A stretch of DNA of 5,181 nucleotides. Source: Bacteroidales bacterium (GTDB lineage: Bacteria > Bacteroidota > Bacteroidia > Bacteroidales > GCA-2711565). Location of the stretch: assembly GCA_029938505.1 (NCBI GenBank), contig JAOZUV010000177.1:1-5181 (forward strand). The letters are read 5' to 3'. Of the stretch, positions 1 through 5,181 are shown one piece after another. The position numbers were made by a program, and so were the translations under genes. Each line of letters opens with the position of its first letter. Positions within the stretch are counted from its first letter, which is position 1. A model generated the notes under the pieces. That model saw only the letters and a list, made by a program, of their open reading frames with translations. It was not told the origin of the DNA and made no database searches.

Positions 1-1002
1 TGTGTTAAGTAATTTGATTATTGTTTCATTATTATGTCCATTACCCATTAAATACATGAGCTTAGTTATGGCCGATTCAGTTGTAATATCTTGACCTCCG
101 ATGACCCCAATTTTCCCAAGACCAATACTGGTTTCGTATTTTCCGATTTCTACAGCTCCTTCCTTACATTGGGTCACATTAATTATGATAATTCCTTTTT
201 TGATAGCCTCTTCTAATTGATTTATGAACCAAACATCAGTTGGGGCATTACCTGCACCAAAGGTTTCGAGTATCACAGCCTTTAATTTAGATGTATTTAA
301 AATAGCCTGAATTGTATTTTTTGAGATGCCTGGAAACAATTTTAAGATAGCTACATTATTATCCAATTTTTTGTGAACAATAAGATTTTTATTGTTTGGC
401 TTATGAATATAATTGTGATTGTATTTTACATGAACTCCAACTTCGGCAAGTGCTGGGAAATTACCTGAGAAAAAAGCATTAAAATTTTCAGCATTTAATT
501 TACTTGTTCGGTTACCTCTTAGTAATCGATTTTCAAAATAAATAGCAACCTCAGGTATTAGTGGTGTATCATCCTTTGTTGCTGCTGCAATTTCAATTGA
601 ATTGATGAAATTTTCTCTTCCATCTGTTCGAATAATCCCTAAAGGAAGTTGTGAGCCTGTTAAAATAACTGGCTTATTTAAATTTTCAAGCATAAAACTT
701 AAAGCAGATGCAGTATAAGCCATGGTATCGGAACCATGTAAAACTACAAAACCGTCATAAGCTTCGTAATTATCTTCAATCACTTCTGCCAAACTAACCC
801 AAAAATCAGGGTGCATATTGGAAGAGTCAATCAAGGAGTCAAAAGTGTAAAAATCTATATTATAATGTAAGTTTTTTAAAACGGGGATTTGTTCGTAAAT
901 ACTGTCAAAATTAAATGGCATCAATGCACCTGTTTCCGTGTTTTGAATCATCCCAATGGTTCCACCGGTATAAATCACTAATATGGAAGATGTGTCATTC
1001 AT
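1..1002 (-). CDS. ansA: Type I (cytosolic) L-asparaginase, 3' end cut by window edge
   Basis: It hydrolyses L-asparagine to aspartate and ammonia. The absence of a signal peptide and the close resemblance to E. coli AnsA point to the cytoplasmic type I enzyme rather than the periplasmic type II. All 334 visible codons are open. E. coli AnsA has 338 residues, so only a short C-terminal piece should be missing. The first active-site motif YTGGTIGM covers residues 11-18, with Thr15 as the expected nucleophile. The second, HGSDTM, covers 89-94 with Asp92; its Ser91 replaces the usual Thr. RGNRTSK at 162-168 supplies the catalytic Lys168. VTQC at 276-279 matches the region of the allosteric cysteine of E. 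coli AnsA, and GVIGG at 299-303 is also typical. The ATG at 1002 lies 4 bp after the tatD stop, so the two genes are probably co-transcribed. No Shine-Dalgarno is visible. The family call is very secure; the true end is not visible. Confidence 0.95.
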   Translation of the reverse strand, partial: MNDTSSILVIYTGGTIGMIQNTETGALMPFNFDSIYEQIPVLKNLHYNIDFYTFDSLIDSSNMHPDFWVSLAEVIEDNYEAYDGFVVLHGSDTMAYTASALSFMLENLNKPVILTGSQLPLGIIRTDGRENFINSIEIAAATKDDTPLIPEVAIYFENRLLRGNRTSKLNAENFNAFFSGNFPALAEVGVHVKYNHNYIHKPNNKNLIVHKKLDNNVAILKLFPGISKNTIQAILNTSKLKAVILETFGAGNAPTDVWFINQLEEAIKKGIIIINVTQCKEGAVEIGKYETSIGLGKIGVIGGQDITTESAITKLMYLMGNGHNNETIIKLLNT

Positions 1003-1006
1003 AATT

Positions 1007-1774
1007 TTAGAATTTAAAAAGTGTTTTAGCATTTTGAGTTGTTATTTCGGCAACTTCATTAATGCCGACACCTTTTATTTCAGCTATTTTTTCAGCTATA
1101 TAACATATATATGCACTTTCATTTCGTTTCCCTCTGAAAGGAACTGGAGTTAAAAATGGAGCATCGGTTTCCAATAGGATGTGCTTAAGGTCAATTTCCC
1201 TAATAATCTCTTTCAAATTTGAATTTTTGAAAGTAACAACTCCACCTATTCCTAAATAATAACCCATCTCAATAGCTTTGTTTGCATCTTCGGAAGTTCC
1301 ACTGAAACAATGAAATACACCTTTTAATTCAGTTGTGTGAACGTCATCTAAAACATCAAATATTTCTTTCATCGACTCGCGAGAATGAAGTGCAATTGGC
1401 AATTGATATTTTTTAGCCAACATAATTTGATGTCTGAGACAAATATCTTGTTCTTTAACAAAAGTCTTATCCCAATAAAGATCAATCCCGATTTCACCAA
1501 TAGCAATAAATTTTCTTTTTTCCAGCCATTGTTCAACAATTCCAAGCTCTTTTTGGTAATTATCTTTCACATCTGTTGGGTGTAAACCCATCATCGGAAA
1601 ACAATGTTTTGGATGCTCATCACATACAGAAAGCATGCCACTTATTGAATTGCTATCAATATTTGGAATTAGCATGTATTGAACCCCCTTATCAATTGCA
1701 TTTTGAATGACTGTATTTCGGTCATCATCAAAATGATCAAGGTATAAATGAGTATGTGTATCTGTTAGAATCAT
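1007..1774 (-). CDS. tatD: TatD-family metal-dependent hydrolase (putative DNase)
   Basis: This is a TIM-barrel amidohydrolase-superfamily protein of the TatD/YcfH/YjjV group. Members act as divalent-metal-dependent deoxyribonucleases in the cytoplasm; the exact substrate here is unknown. At 255 residues it has normal length for the family. Predicted metal ligands are all present: His7 and His9 in TDTHTHLY, Glu94 in IGEIGID, His130 in ALHSRES, His155 in VFHCFSG, and Asp204 in ETDAPFLTP. The PFRGKRNES segment (212-220) after that Asp is also characteristic. The ATG at 1774 is the only reasonable start because the HxH motif begins seven residues in and the next Met (residue 34) is too late. It is the first gene of a pair with the asparaginase, separated by 4 bp. 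A promoter-like TAATTTTGC lies only 3 bp before the ATG, which would make the transcript nearly leaderless. The gene is intact. TatD paralogues are hard to tell apart, so the symbol is a family-level label. Confidence 0.93.
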   Translation of the reverse strand: MILTDTHTHLYLDHFDDDRNTVIQNAIDKGVQYMLIPNIDSNSISGMLSVCDEHPKHCFPMMGLHPTDVKDNYQKELGIVEQWLEKRKFIAIGEIGIDLYWDKTFVKEQDICLRHQIMLAKKYQLPIALHSRESMKEIFDVLDDVHTTELKGVFHCFSGTSEDANKAIEMGYYLGIGGVVTFKNSNLKEIIREIDLKHILLETDAPFLTPVPFRGKRNESAYICYIAEKIAEIKGVGINEVAEITTQNAKTLFKF

Positions 1775-1777
1775 GCT

Positions 1778-1786
1778 GCAAAATTA
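1778..1786 (-). promoter_or_regulatory. Candidate Bacteroidota -7 promoter element for tatD-ansA
   Basis: Read on the minus strand the sequence is TAATTTTGC, a full match to the TAnnTTTG(C) -7 consensus recognised by the primary sigma factor of Bacteroidota. Only AGC separates it from the tatD ATG. Transcription would begin at or within a few bases of the start codon. No TTTG is visible at the normal -33 distance, and the region is AT-rich, so a chance match remains possible. Confidence 0.45.
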
Positions 1787-1864
1787 TAATAAATTGAGTG
1801 TTTTAAAATTTAATTTTTTCGAAATGTAAAATTGATGAAAATAAATTCATTCATGTCATTTCCT

Positions 1865-1873
1865 TATATTTGC
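1865..1873 (+). promoter_or_regulatory. Candidate Bacteroidota -7 promoter element for the GT9 glycosyltransferase gene
   Basis: TATATTTGC fits the Bacteroidota -7 consensus TAnnTTTG(C) exactly and is followed by AG, as in the tatD box. Transcription would start near position 1878, about ten bases before the TTG codon at 1889. It therefore lies downstream of the in-frame start codons at 1832, 1835 and 1853, and argues against them. A -33 TTG at the standard spacing is not evident. Confidence 0.55.
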
Positions 1874-1888
1874 AGAAATACCTTAAGC

Positions 1889-2872
1889 TTGAAGAAAATT
1901 CTCATCATACGTTTTAGTTCAATTGGCGATATTGTTTTAACTACTCCACTTGTACGCTGTTTAAAAAAACAACTTCCTGGCACTGAACTGCATTATTTAA
2001 CGAAAAAAGTTTTTTTGCCAGTTTTAGAGTGTAACCCATATATTGATAAAGTCCACTATATAAATACCAATATAAGTGAAGTCTTGTTAGATTTGAAAAA
2101 GGAAGGTTTTGATTTTGTGATTGATTTGCACAAAAACCTGAGAACATTTATTTTAAAAACAAGACTAAGGATTAAAACGAGAAGTTTCCAAAAACTAAAT
2201 TTTGAAAAATTTTTATTGGTGAATTTTAAAATTAATCGTTTGCCTAATCTTCATATTGTAGACCGTTATCTTGAAACTGCAAGCTCATTGGGTGTTGTAA
2301 ATGATGGGATGGGTTTGGATTATTTTATTCCAGAGAATGAACAGCTCTCCATGCCAGACTTGCCCATTCAATATAAAGATGGGTTTATTGGGGCAGTAAT
2401 AGGAGGACAACATGAAACAAAATTATTTCCGCTTGACAAATGGATAGAACTTATTACAAAAATTAATAAGCCTATTGTTTTGTTGGGTGGTCCTGATGAT
2501 TTTGAAATGGGTGAAGAAATTGCAAAACCTTTTGGCGATAAAGTTTGGAATACTTGTGGTAAATTTAGTTTGAATCAATCGGCTTCGCTTGTTAAAATTG
2601 CCGATCAGATAATTACAAATGATACAGGATTGATGCATATTGCAGCTGCCTTCAAAAAGACAATTATTTCGGTATGGGGAAATACGACTCCTGATTTTGG
2701 GATGTATCCTTATATGCCAAAAGATCAAACACATAAAATGAGCATGATACAGGTACACGGTTTGAAGTGTCGCCCCTGTAGTAAAATAGGCTACTCAAAA
2801 TGCCCTAAAACACATTTTGATTGTATGAATAAAATGAACGTAGATAAGATTCTAGAGGAAATACAATCTTAA
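1889..2872 (+). CDS. Glycosyltransferase family 9 protein (ADP-heptose:LPS heptosyltransferase type)
   Basis: This GT-B fold enzyme of family GT9 is expected to transfer a heptose or related sugar from a nucleotide donor to lipopolysaccharide or another surface glycan, at the cytoplasmic face of the inner membrane. The proposed protein has 327 residues. It opens with KKILIIRFSSIGDIVLTTP, in which Asp14 corresponds to the catalytic Asp13 of E. coli WaaC. The donor-binding C-terminal half shows GGQHETKLFP (172-181), VLLGGPDD (197-204) and NDTGLMHIAAA (244-254). Near the end, Cys294, Cys297, Cys305 and Cys312 form a C-x2-C-x7-C-x6-C cluster, seen in many GT9 proteins. The TTG start at 1889 is preferred because family members begin at this motif and a -7 promoter box lies inside the longer alternative; starting at 1832 or 1835 would add about 19 unconserved residues. 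The acceptor and sugar cannot be told from sequence. The stop codon overlaps that of the convergent next gene. Confidence 0.88.
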   Translation: MKKILIIRFSSIGDIVLTTPLVRCLKKQLPGTELHYLTKKVFLPVLECNPYIDKVHYINTNISEVLLDLKKEGFDFVIDLHKNLRTFILKTRLRIKTRSFQKLNFEKFLLVNFKINRLPNLHIVDRYLETASSLGVVNDGMGLDYFIPENEQLSMPDLPIQYKDGFIGAVIGGQHETKLFPLDKWIELITKINKPIVLLGGPDDFEMGEEIAKPFGDKVWNTCGKFSLNQSASLVKIADQIITNDTGLMHIAAAFKKTIISVWGNTTPDFGMYPYMPKDQTHKMSMIQVHGLKCRPCSKIGYSKCPKTHFDCMNKMNVDKILEEIQS

Positions 2873-3516
2873 TTCCCCAAACCTACAAAGGGGTTATTTT
2901 TCCGTTCGAACCCAATAGATGTATCTGGTCCATGACCTGGAATAGCAATTACATCCTCATCAAGCACAAACAGTTTTTCATGTATACTTTGTTTTAAAAG
3001 ATCGAAATTTCCAGTAGGTAAATCTGTGCGTCCAATACTTCCATTGAATAAAACATCGCCCACAATCACAAATTTTTGATCTTTGCTATATAAACAGATG
3101 CTTCCATCTGCATGGCCAGGAGTATAGAACACTTCAAGGCTGGAATTACCAAATGTTATAATATCTCCTTCTGTTAAATAGTTAATAGGTTTTATGGGTT
3201 CTTCTATTGAAAACCCAAAACTTAATCCATGTTGAACAGCATTGTTCAAAAAGGCTTCACCTTCTTTATGAATTTCTAATTCTGCATTAAAATACTCACT
3301 CACAAAATTACAGCCTAAAATATGATCTACATGGCAGTGGGTATTAATTTGTTTTATGAGTTTCAATTCCTGATTTTTAATAAACTCAACAAGCTCTTTA
3401 CGCTCGCTGTCTTCGTAACAGGCTGCATCTACAATTATACACTCTTTAGTCTCATCATAAAGTAAAATGGTATTAACCTGAAAAGCATTGAAAGCAAATT
3501 TTTTGATTTGTATCAT
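2869..3516 (-). CDS. Metallo-beta-lactamase-fold hydrolase, glyoxalase II-like
   Basis: This is a cytoplasmic MBL-fold hydrolase of the glyoxalase II/YcbL-like group. Members hydrolyse thioesters such as S-lactoylglutathione, but many homologues have no confirmed substrate. It has 215 residues, like the short YcbL type, and lacks the extra C-terminal glutathione-binding domain of classical glyoxalase II. All expected dinuclear metal ligands are present: His60, His62, Asp64 and His65 in THCHVDH, His135 in TPGHADGS, Asp154 in VGDVLF, and His195 in IPGHG. GSIGRTDLP at 159-167 is also characteristic of this subgroup. There is no signal peptide, which argues against a secreted beta-lactamase. The ATG at 3516 gives a standard family N-terminus, and a -7 promoter-like box lies 27-34 bases upstream. 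The gene converges on the GT9 gene with a 4-bp overlap, so it is transcribed independently. The fold assignment is very secure; the substrate is not. Confidence 0.92.
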   Translation of the reverse strand: MIQIKKFAFNAFQVNTILLYDETKECIIVDAACYEDSERKELVEFIKNQELKLIKQINTHCHVDHILGCNFVSEYFNAELEIHKEGEAFLNNAVQHGLSFGFSIEEPIKPINYLTEGDIITFGNSSLEVFYTPGHADGSICLYSKDQKFVIVGDVLFNGSIGRTDLPTGNFDLLKQSIHEKLFVLDEDVIAIPGHGPDTSIGFERKNNPFVGLGN

Positions 3517-3542
3517 GAAATATTGTTTATGAATTTTTTTGA

Positions 3543-3550
3543 CAAAAATA
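3543..3550 (-). promoter_or_regulatory. Candidate Bacteroidota -7 promoter element for the MBL-fold hydrolase gene
   Basis: On the minus strand this reads TATTTTTG, a complete match to TAnnTTTG. It would place the transcript start near 3537 and give a 5' leader of about 20 bases before the ATG at 3516, a normal arrangement. The nearest upstream TTG (3579-3581) is farther away than the usual -33 spacing, so support rests on the -7 motif and its position. Confidence 0.5.
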
Positions 3551-3660
3551 GTATTTAAGATTGAGCTTCTCTAGCCCCCAATTAATTTATAATAAAATTC
3601 TAGTTTAGATCAAAGAAAAAACTGCTTATTATTTCAACATTTCTTGCATCTGCATTTCCC

Positions 3661-3681
3661 AATTGTTTGAATCAAATAATT
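3661..3681. repeat. 21-bp near-perfect palindrome, operator-like
   Basis: The arms AATTGTTTGA (3661-3670) and TCAAATAATT (3672-3681) are reverse complements at 9 of 10 positions around a single central A at 3671. The single mismatch would be a G-U pair in RNA. It lies about 28 bases upstream of the TATCTTTG promoter-like box facing nrdJ, where an activator might bind. Its core TTTGA-A-TCAAA does not match a regulator site I can name with confidence. AT-richness makes chance palindromes more likely. Confidence 0.4.
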
Positions 3682-3709
3682 GTAAAAAAACACTTTAAAT
3701 GAAATGTTT

Positions 3710-3717
3710 TATCTTTG
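3710..3717 (+). promoter_or_regulatory. Candidate -7 promoter element facing nrdJ
   Basis: TATCTTTG matches the Bacteroidota TAnnTTTG consensus in full. Transcription would start near 3723, leaving an untranslated leader of about 280 bases before the nrdJ ATG at 4007. A TTG at 3680-3682 is 27 bases away, which is longer than usual for a -33 element. A second, undetected promoter nearer to nrdJ is possible. Confidence 0.35.
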
Positions 3718-3914
3718 GAATGCCCTAAAAATAAGTGCTTGAAAAAATGTTAATTCATAATAGCAAAATGCAGACCACAAATATGTTTTTAATGATATTT
3801 TTTTATCAAAATTAAATATTGTTCCCTATACTTTTTTAAGTCAGCAATTTAGCTTTTTTCAACGGTCTCATGTTAATAACTATATTCCATCAGAGGAATT
3901 TTTGGTTGTATATT

Positions 3915-3936
3915 GCTCTTATTAAATATTAAGAGC
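3915..3936 (+). other. Perfect 7-bp stem-loop in the nrdJ leader
   Basis: GCTCTTA at 3915-3921 is exactly complementary to TAAGAGC at 3930-3936, with an 8-base AT loop. It lies 70 bases before the nrdJ start codon. No U-run follows, so it is not a typical intrinsic terminator. The right arm is shared with a second possible stem (3932-3939 with 3961-3968). It could be an RNA hairpin or a DNA operator. Confidence 0.4.
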
Positions 3937-3968
3937 TGAGGAATTTTAACAGCCAGAATATCAGCTTT
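3932..3968 (+). other. Alternative stem in the nrdJ leader, overlapping the preceding hairpin
   Basis: AGAGCTGA (3932-3939) can pair with TCAGCTTT (3961-3968) over eight positions including one G-U, with a 21-base loop. The six-base core AGCTGA/TCAGCT (3934-3939, 3961-3966) is exact. Because bases 3932-3936 also belong to the 3915-3936 hairpin, only one of the two can form at a time. The regulatory meaning is inference only. Confidence 0.25.
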
Positions 3969-4006
3969 ATACAAAAAATCAAATTTAACTTAGCAACAAC
4001 AAAAGC

Positions 4007-5181
4007 ATGGAGAATAATCTTTTCGCCAGCACTAGTAAGGACCTAGATCAAAAGAAGGATGCAAGCTTTTATGATGAAGTTTTAGAGAAAAGGATTAGGC
4101 CTCAAATTATACCAGAAGAAACAGAAATTAAAAATGAGAACGAAGTGAGAGAAGAAGTAGAGATGTTGGAAATTATGAGCCCTCCTAAGAGGGTTTTGAA
4201 AAAATATTCTCATGAAGAAATTTTAGTGGCAGCAACCAAATATTTTAAGGGAGATACCCTCGCTGCAAATGTGTGGATGAACAAATACGCCCTGAAGAAT
4301 TCAGATGGTGATGTTTTTGAATTGACTCCCGCAGATATGCATCGCAGACTGGCTAGTGAAATTGCTAGAATCGAAAAAAAATATCCTAACCCACTTAGCG
4401 AAGATGAAATTTATGATTTACTAAAAGATTTTAAATATATCATACCTCAAGGTAGCCCAATGGCTGGAATTGGAAATAATTTCCAAGTTTCATCACTATC
4501 TAATTGTTTTGTTATTGGTGGTGATGAGCAATCAGATTCCTATGGTGGAATTATGAAGGTAGACCAAGAGCAAGTGCAATTGATGAAACGTAGAGGTGGT
4601 GTTGGTCACGACTTATCACATATACGCCCTGCCGGAAGTCAGGTGAAAAATAGTGCACTTACCTCCACAGGCATTGTTCCTTTTATGGAACGTTATTCGA
4701 ACTCAACCCGCGAAGTTGCTCAAGATGGTAGACGTGGTGCATTAATGCTTAGTATTTCTGTAAAACATCCAGATGCCGAAAATTTTATTAATGCAAAAAT
4801 GGAGCAAGGTAAAGTTACTGGAGCAAATGTATCTGTTAAAATTACAGATGATTTTATGAAGGCTGTCATTAATGGAACAAGCTTTAAACAGCAATACCCA
4901 ATTGATGCTATAAATCCAAAAATTGAAAAAGAAGTCGATGCTCGTCAATTATGGGATAAAATTATCCATAATGCGTGGCAATCTGCTGAACCAGGAATTC
5001 TTTTCTGGGACACAGTCATTCGCGAATCAGTACCTGATAGTTATGCTGATTTAGGATTTAAAACCTTGTCTACAAATCCTTGTGGCGAAATTCCATTATG
5101 CCCCTATGATAGTTGTCGTTTATTGGCATTGAATTTATATAGCTACGTTGATAAACCATTTACTGATGATGCTAGTTTTGA
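4007..5181 (+). CDS. nrdJ: Adenosylcobalamin-dependent (class II) ribonucleotide reductase, N-terminal part, cut by window edge
   Basis: It reduces ribonucleotides (diphosphates in this subgroup) to deoxyribonucleotides for DNA synthesis, using adenosylcobalamin to make the active-site thiyl radical; no oxygen or separate radical subunit is required. In view are 391 codons plus two bases, roughly half of a typical protein. SNCFVIGG at 165-172 carries Cys167, one of the reducing cysteines. RRGGVGHDLSHIRPAGS (195-211) follows. NPCGEIPLCPYDSCR (357-371) holds Asn357, the expected thiyl-radical Cys359, Glu361, and Cys370 as the second reducing cysteine, with the same spacing as Cys322/Cys333 of the Thermotoga enzyme. 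The ATG at 4007 is the first after an in-frame TAA at 3986 and follows an A-rich stretch without Shine-Dalgarno. Residues 1-65 form a charged, Glu/Lys-rich, apparently disordered extension; no ATP-cone is evident there. The C-terminal cysteine tail expected for the family is outside the window. Confidence 0.94.
   Translation, partial: MENNLFASTSKDLDQKKDASFYDEVLEKRIRPQIIPEETEIKNENEVREEVEMLEIMSPPKRVLKKYSHEEILVAATKYFKGDTLAANVWMNKYALKNSDGDVFELTPADMHRRLASEIARIEKKYPNPLSEDEIYDLLKDFKYIIPQGSPMAGIGNNFQVSSLSNCFVIGGDEQSDSYGGIMKVDQEQVQLMKRRGGVGHDLSHIRPAGSQVKNSALTSTGIVPFMERYSNSTREVAQDGRRGALMLSISVKHPDAENFINAKMEQGKVTGANVSVKITDDFMKAVINGTSFKQQYPIDAINPKIEKEVDARQLWDKIIHNAWQSAEPGILFWDTVIRESVPDSYADLGFKTLSTNPCGEIPLCPYDSCRLLALNLYSYVDKPFTDDASF

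Larger units (their letters stand above)
3517..4006. other. Divergent intergenic region between the MBL hydrolase gene and nrdJ, no convincing gene
   Basis: This stretch of 490 bases is very AT-rich and carries no ORF with family resemblance. It contains promoter-like boxes facing both ways (3543-3550 minus, 3710-3717 plus), a 21-bp near-palindrome (3661-3681), and two overlapping inverted repeats close to nrdJ (3915-3936 and 3932-3968). The longest ATG-initiated frames seen on the plus strand are about 20 codons (3747-3815 and 3870-3932). I see no tRNA, no transposon ends, and no clear match to the conserved B12 box of cobalamin riboswitches or to paired NrdR boxes. It is unusually long compared with the other gaps in the window (4 bp and about 114 bp). 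Confidence 0.7.

Noticed and set aside
1385..1585. 66-codon plus-strand open frame inside tatD
   Set aside because: It lies wholly antisense to a TatD gene with all catalytic motifs and has no recognisable domain. It is a shadow frame, as are the antisense frames at 1941-2147, 2423-2758 and 4742-4948.
2875..2900. Possible intrinsic terminator for the GT9 gene (CCCC, 11-base loop, GGGG, then TTATTTTT)
   Set aside because: The stem is only four base pairs and lies inside the coding sequence of the convergent gene, so it is too weak to list as a feature.
1007..3516. Possibility that the TatD nuclease, MBL-fold hydrolase and neighbours form a defence or toxin system
   Set aside because: Each is a complete member of a widespread housekeeping family, they sit in separate transcription units, and there are no toxin-antitoxin pairs, reverse transcriptase, Cas proteins, repeats or mobile element signs.
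3747..3815. 22-codon ATG frame in the intergenic region
   Set aside because: It is short, has no family resemblance or ribosome-binding context, and is expected by chance in AT-rich DNA.
3951..3966. Partial resemblance to a B12 box (AGCCAGAATATCAGCT) upstream of nrdJ
   Set aside because: It differs from the strongly conserved GGAGACCTGCC part at several positions, and no surrounding riboswitch architecture is visible. It also overlaps the alternative stem.

Overview
This AT-rich, gene-dense window looks like chromosomal DNA from a member of the Bacteroidota. The evidence is threefold. Start codons lack purine-rich Shine-Dalgarno sequences. Three of the four transcription units have a TAnnTTTG(C) motif at the position of the Bacteroidota -7 promoter element, and the fourth has one farther upstream. 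The protein families and their sequence style also fit that phylum. Species or genus cannot be named from this window.

Layout: positions 1-1774 hold a minus-strand pair, a TatD-family metal-dependent hydrolase followed 4 bp later by a cytosolic type I L-asparaginase that runs off the left edge. A short divergent promoter region (1775-1888) separates this pair from a plus-strand GT9 (heptosyltransferase-type) glycosyltransferase, which probably starts at a TTG at 1889. Its stop codon overlaps, in opposite orientation, the stop codon of a minus-strand glyoxalase-II-like metallo-beta-lactamase-fold hydrolase (2869-3516). About 490 bp without a convincing gene follows. It holds candidate promoters for both flanking genes, a 21-bp near-palindrome, and two overlapping hairpins that cannot form together. 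At 4007 a large plus-strand gene begins: a class II, adenosylcobalamin-dependent ribonucleotide reductase (nrdJ) that runs off the right edge with its catalytic core only partly in view.

Functionally the genes are housekeeping: asparagine catabolism, nucleic-acid or quality-control hydrolysis, cell-envelope glycosylation, thioester or glutathione-type hydrolysis, and deoxynucleotide synthesis. They do not form one pathway, and only the tatD-asparaginase pair looks like an operon. I found no mobile element, CRISPR array, tRNA, rRNA or defence system. The most interesting non-coding signal is the nrdJ leader. It lacks a recognisable B12 box although the enzyme needs B12, and it carries an arrangement that resembles an attenuator. 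That reading is inference.
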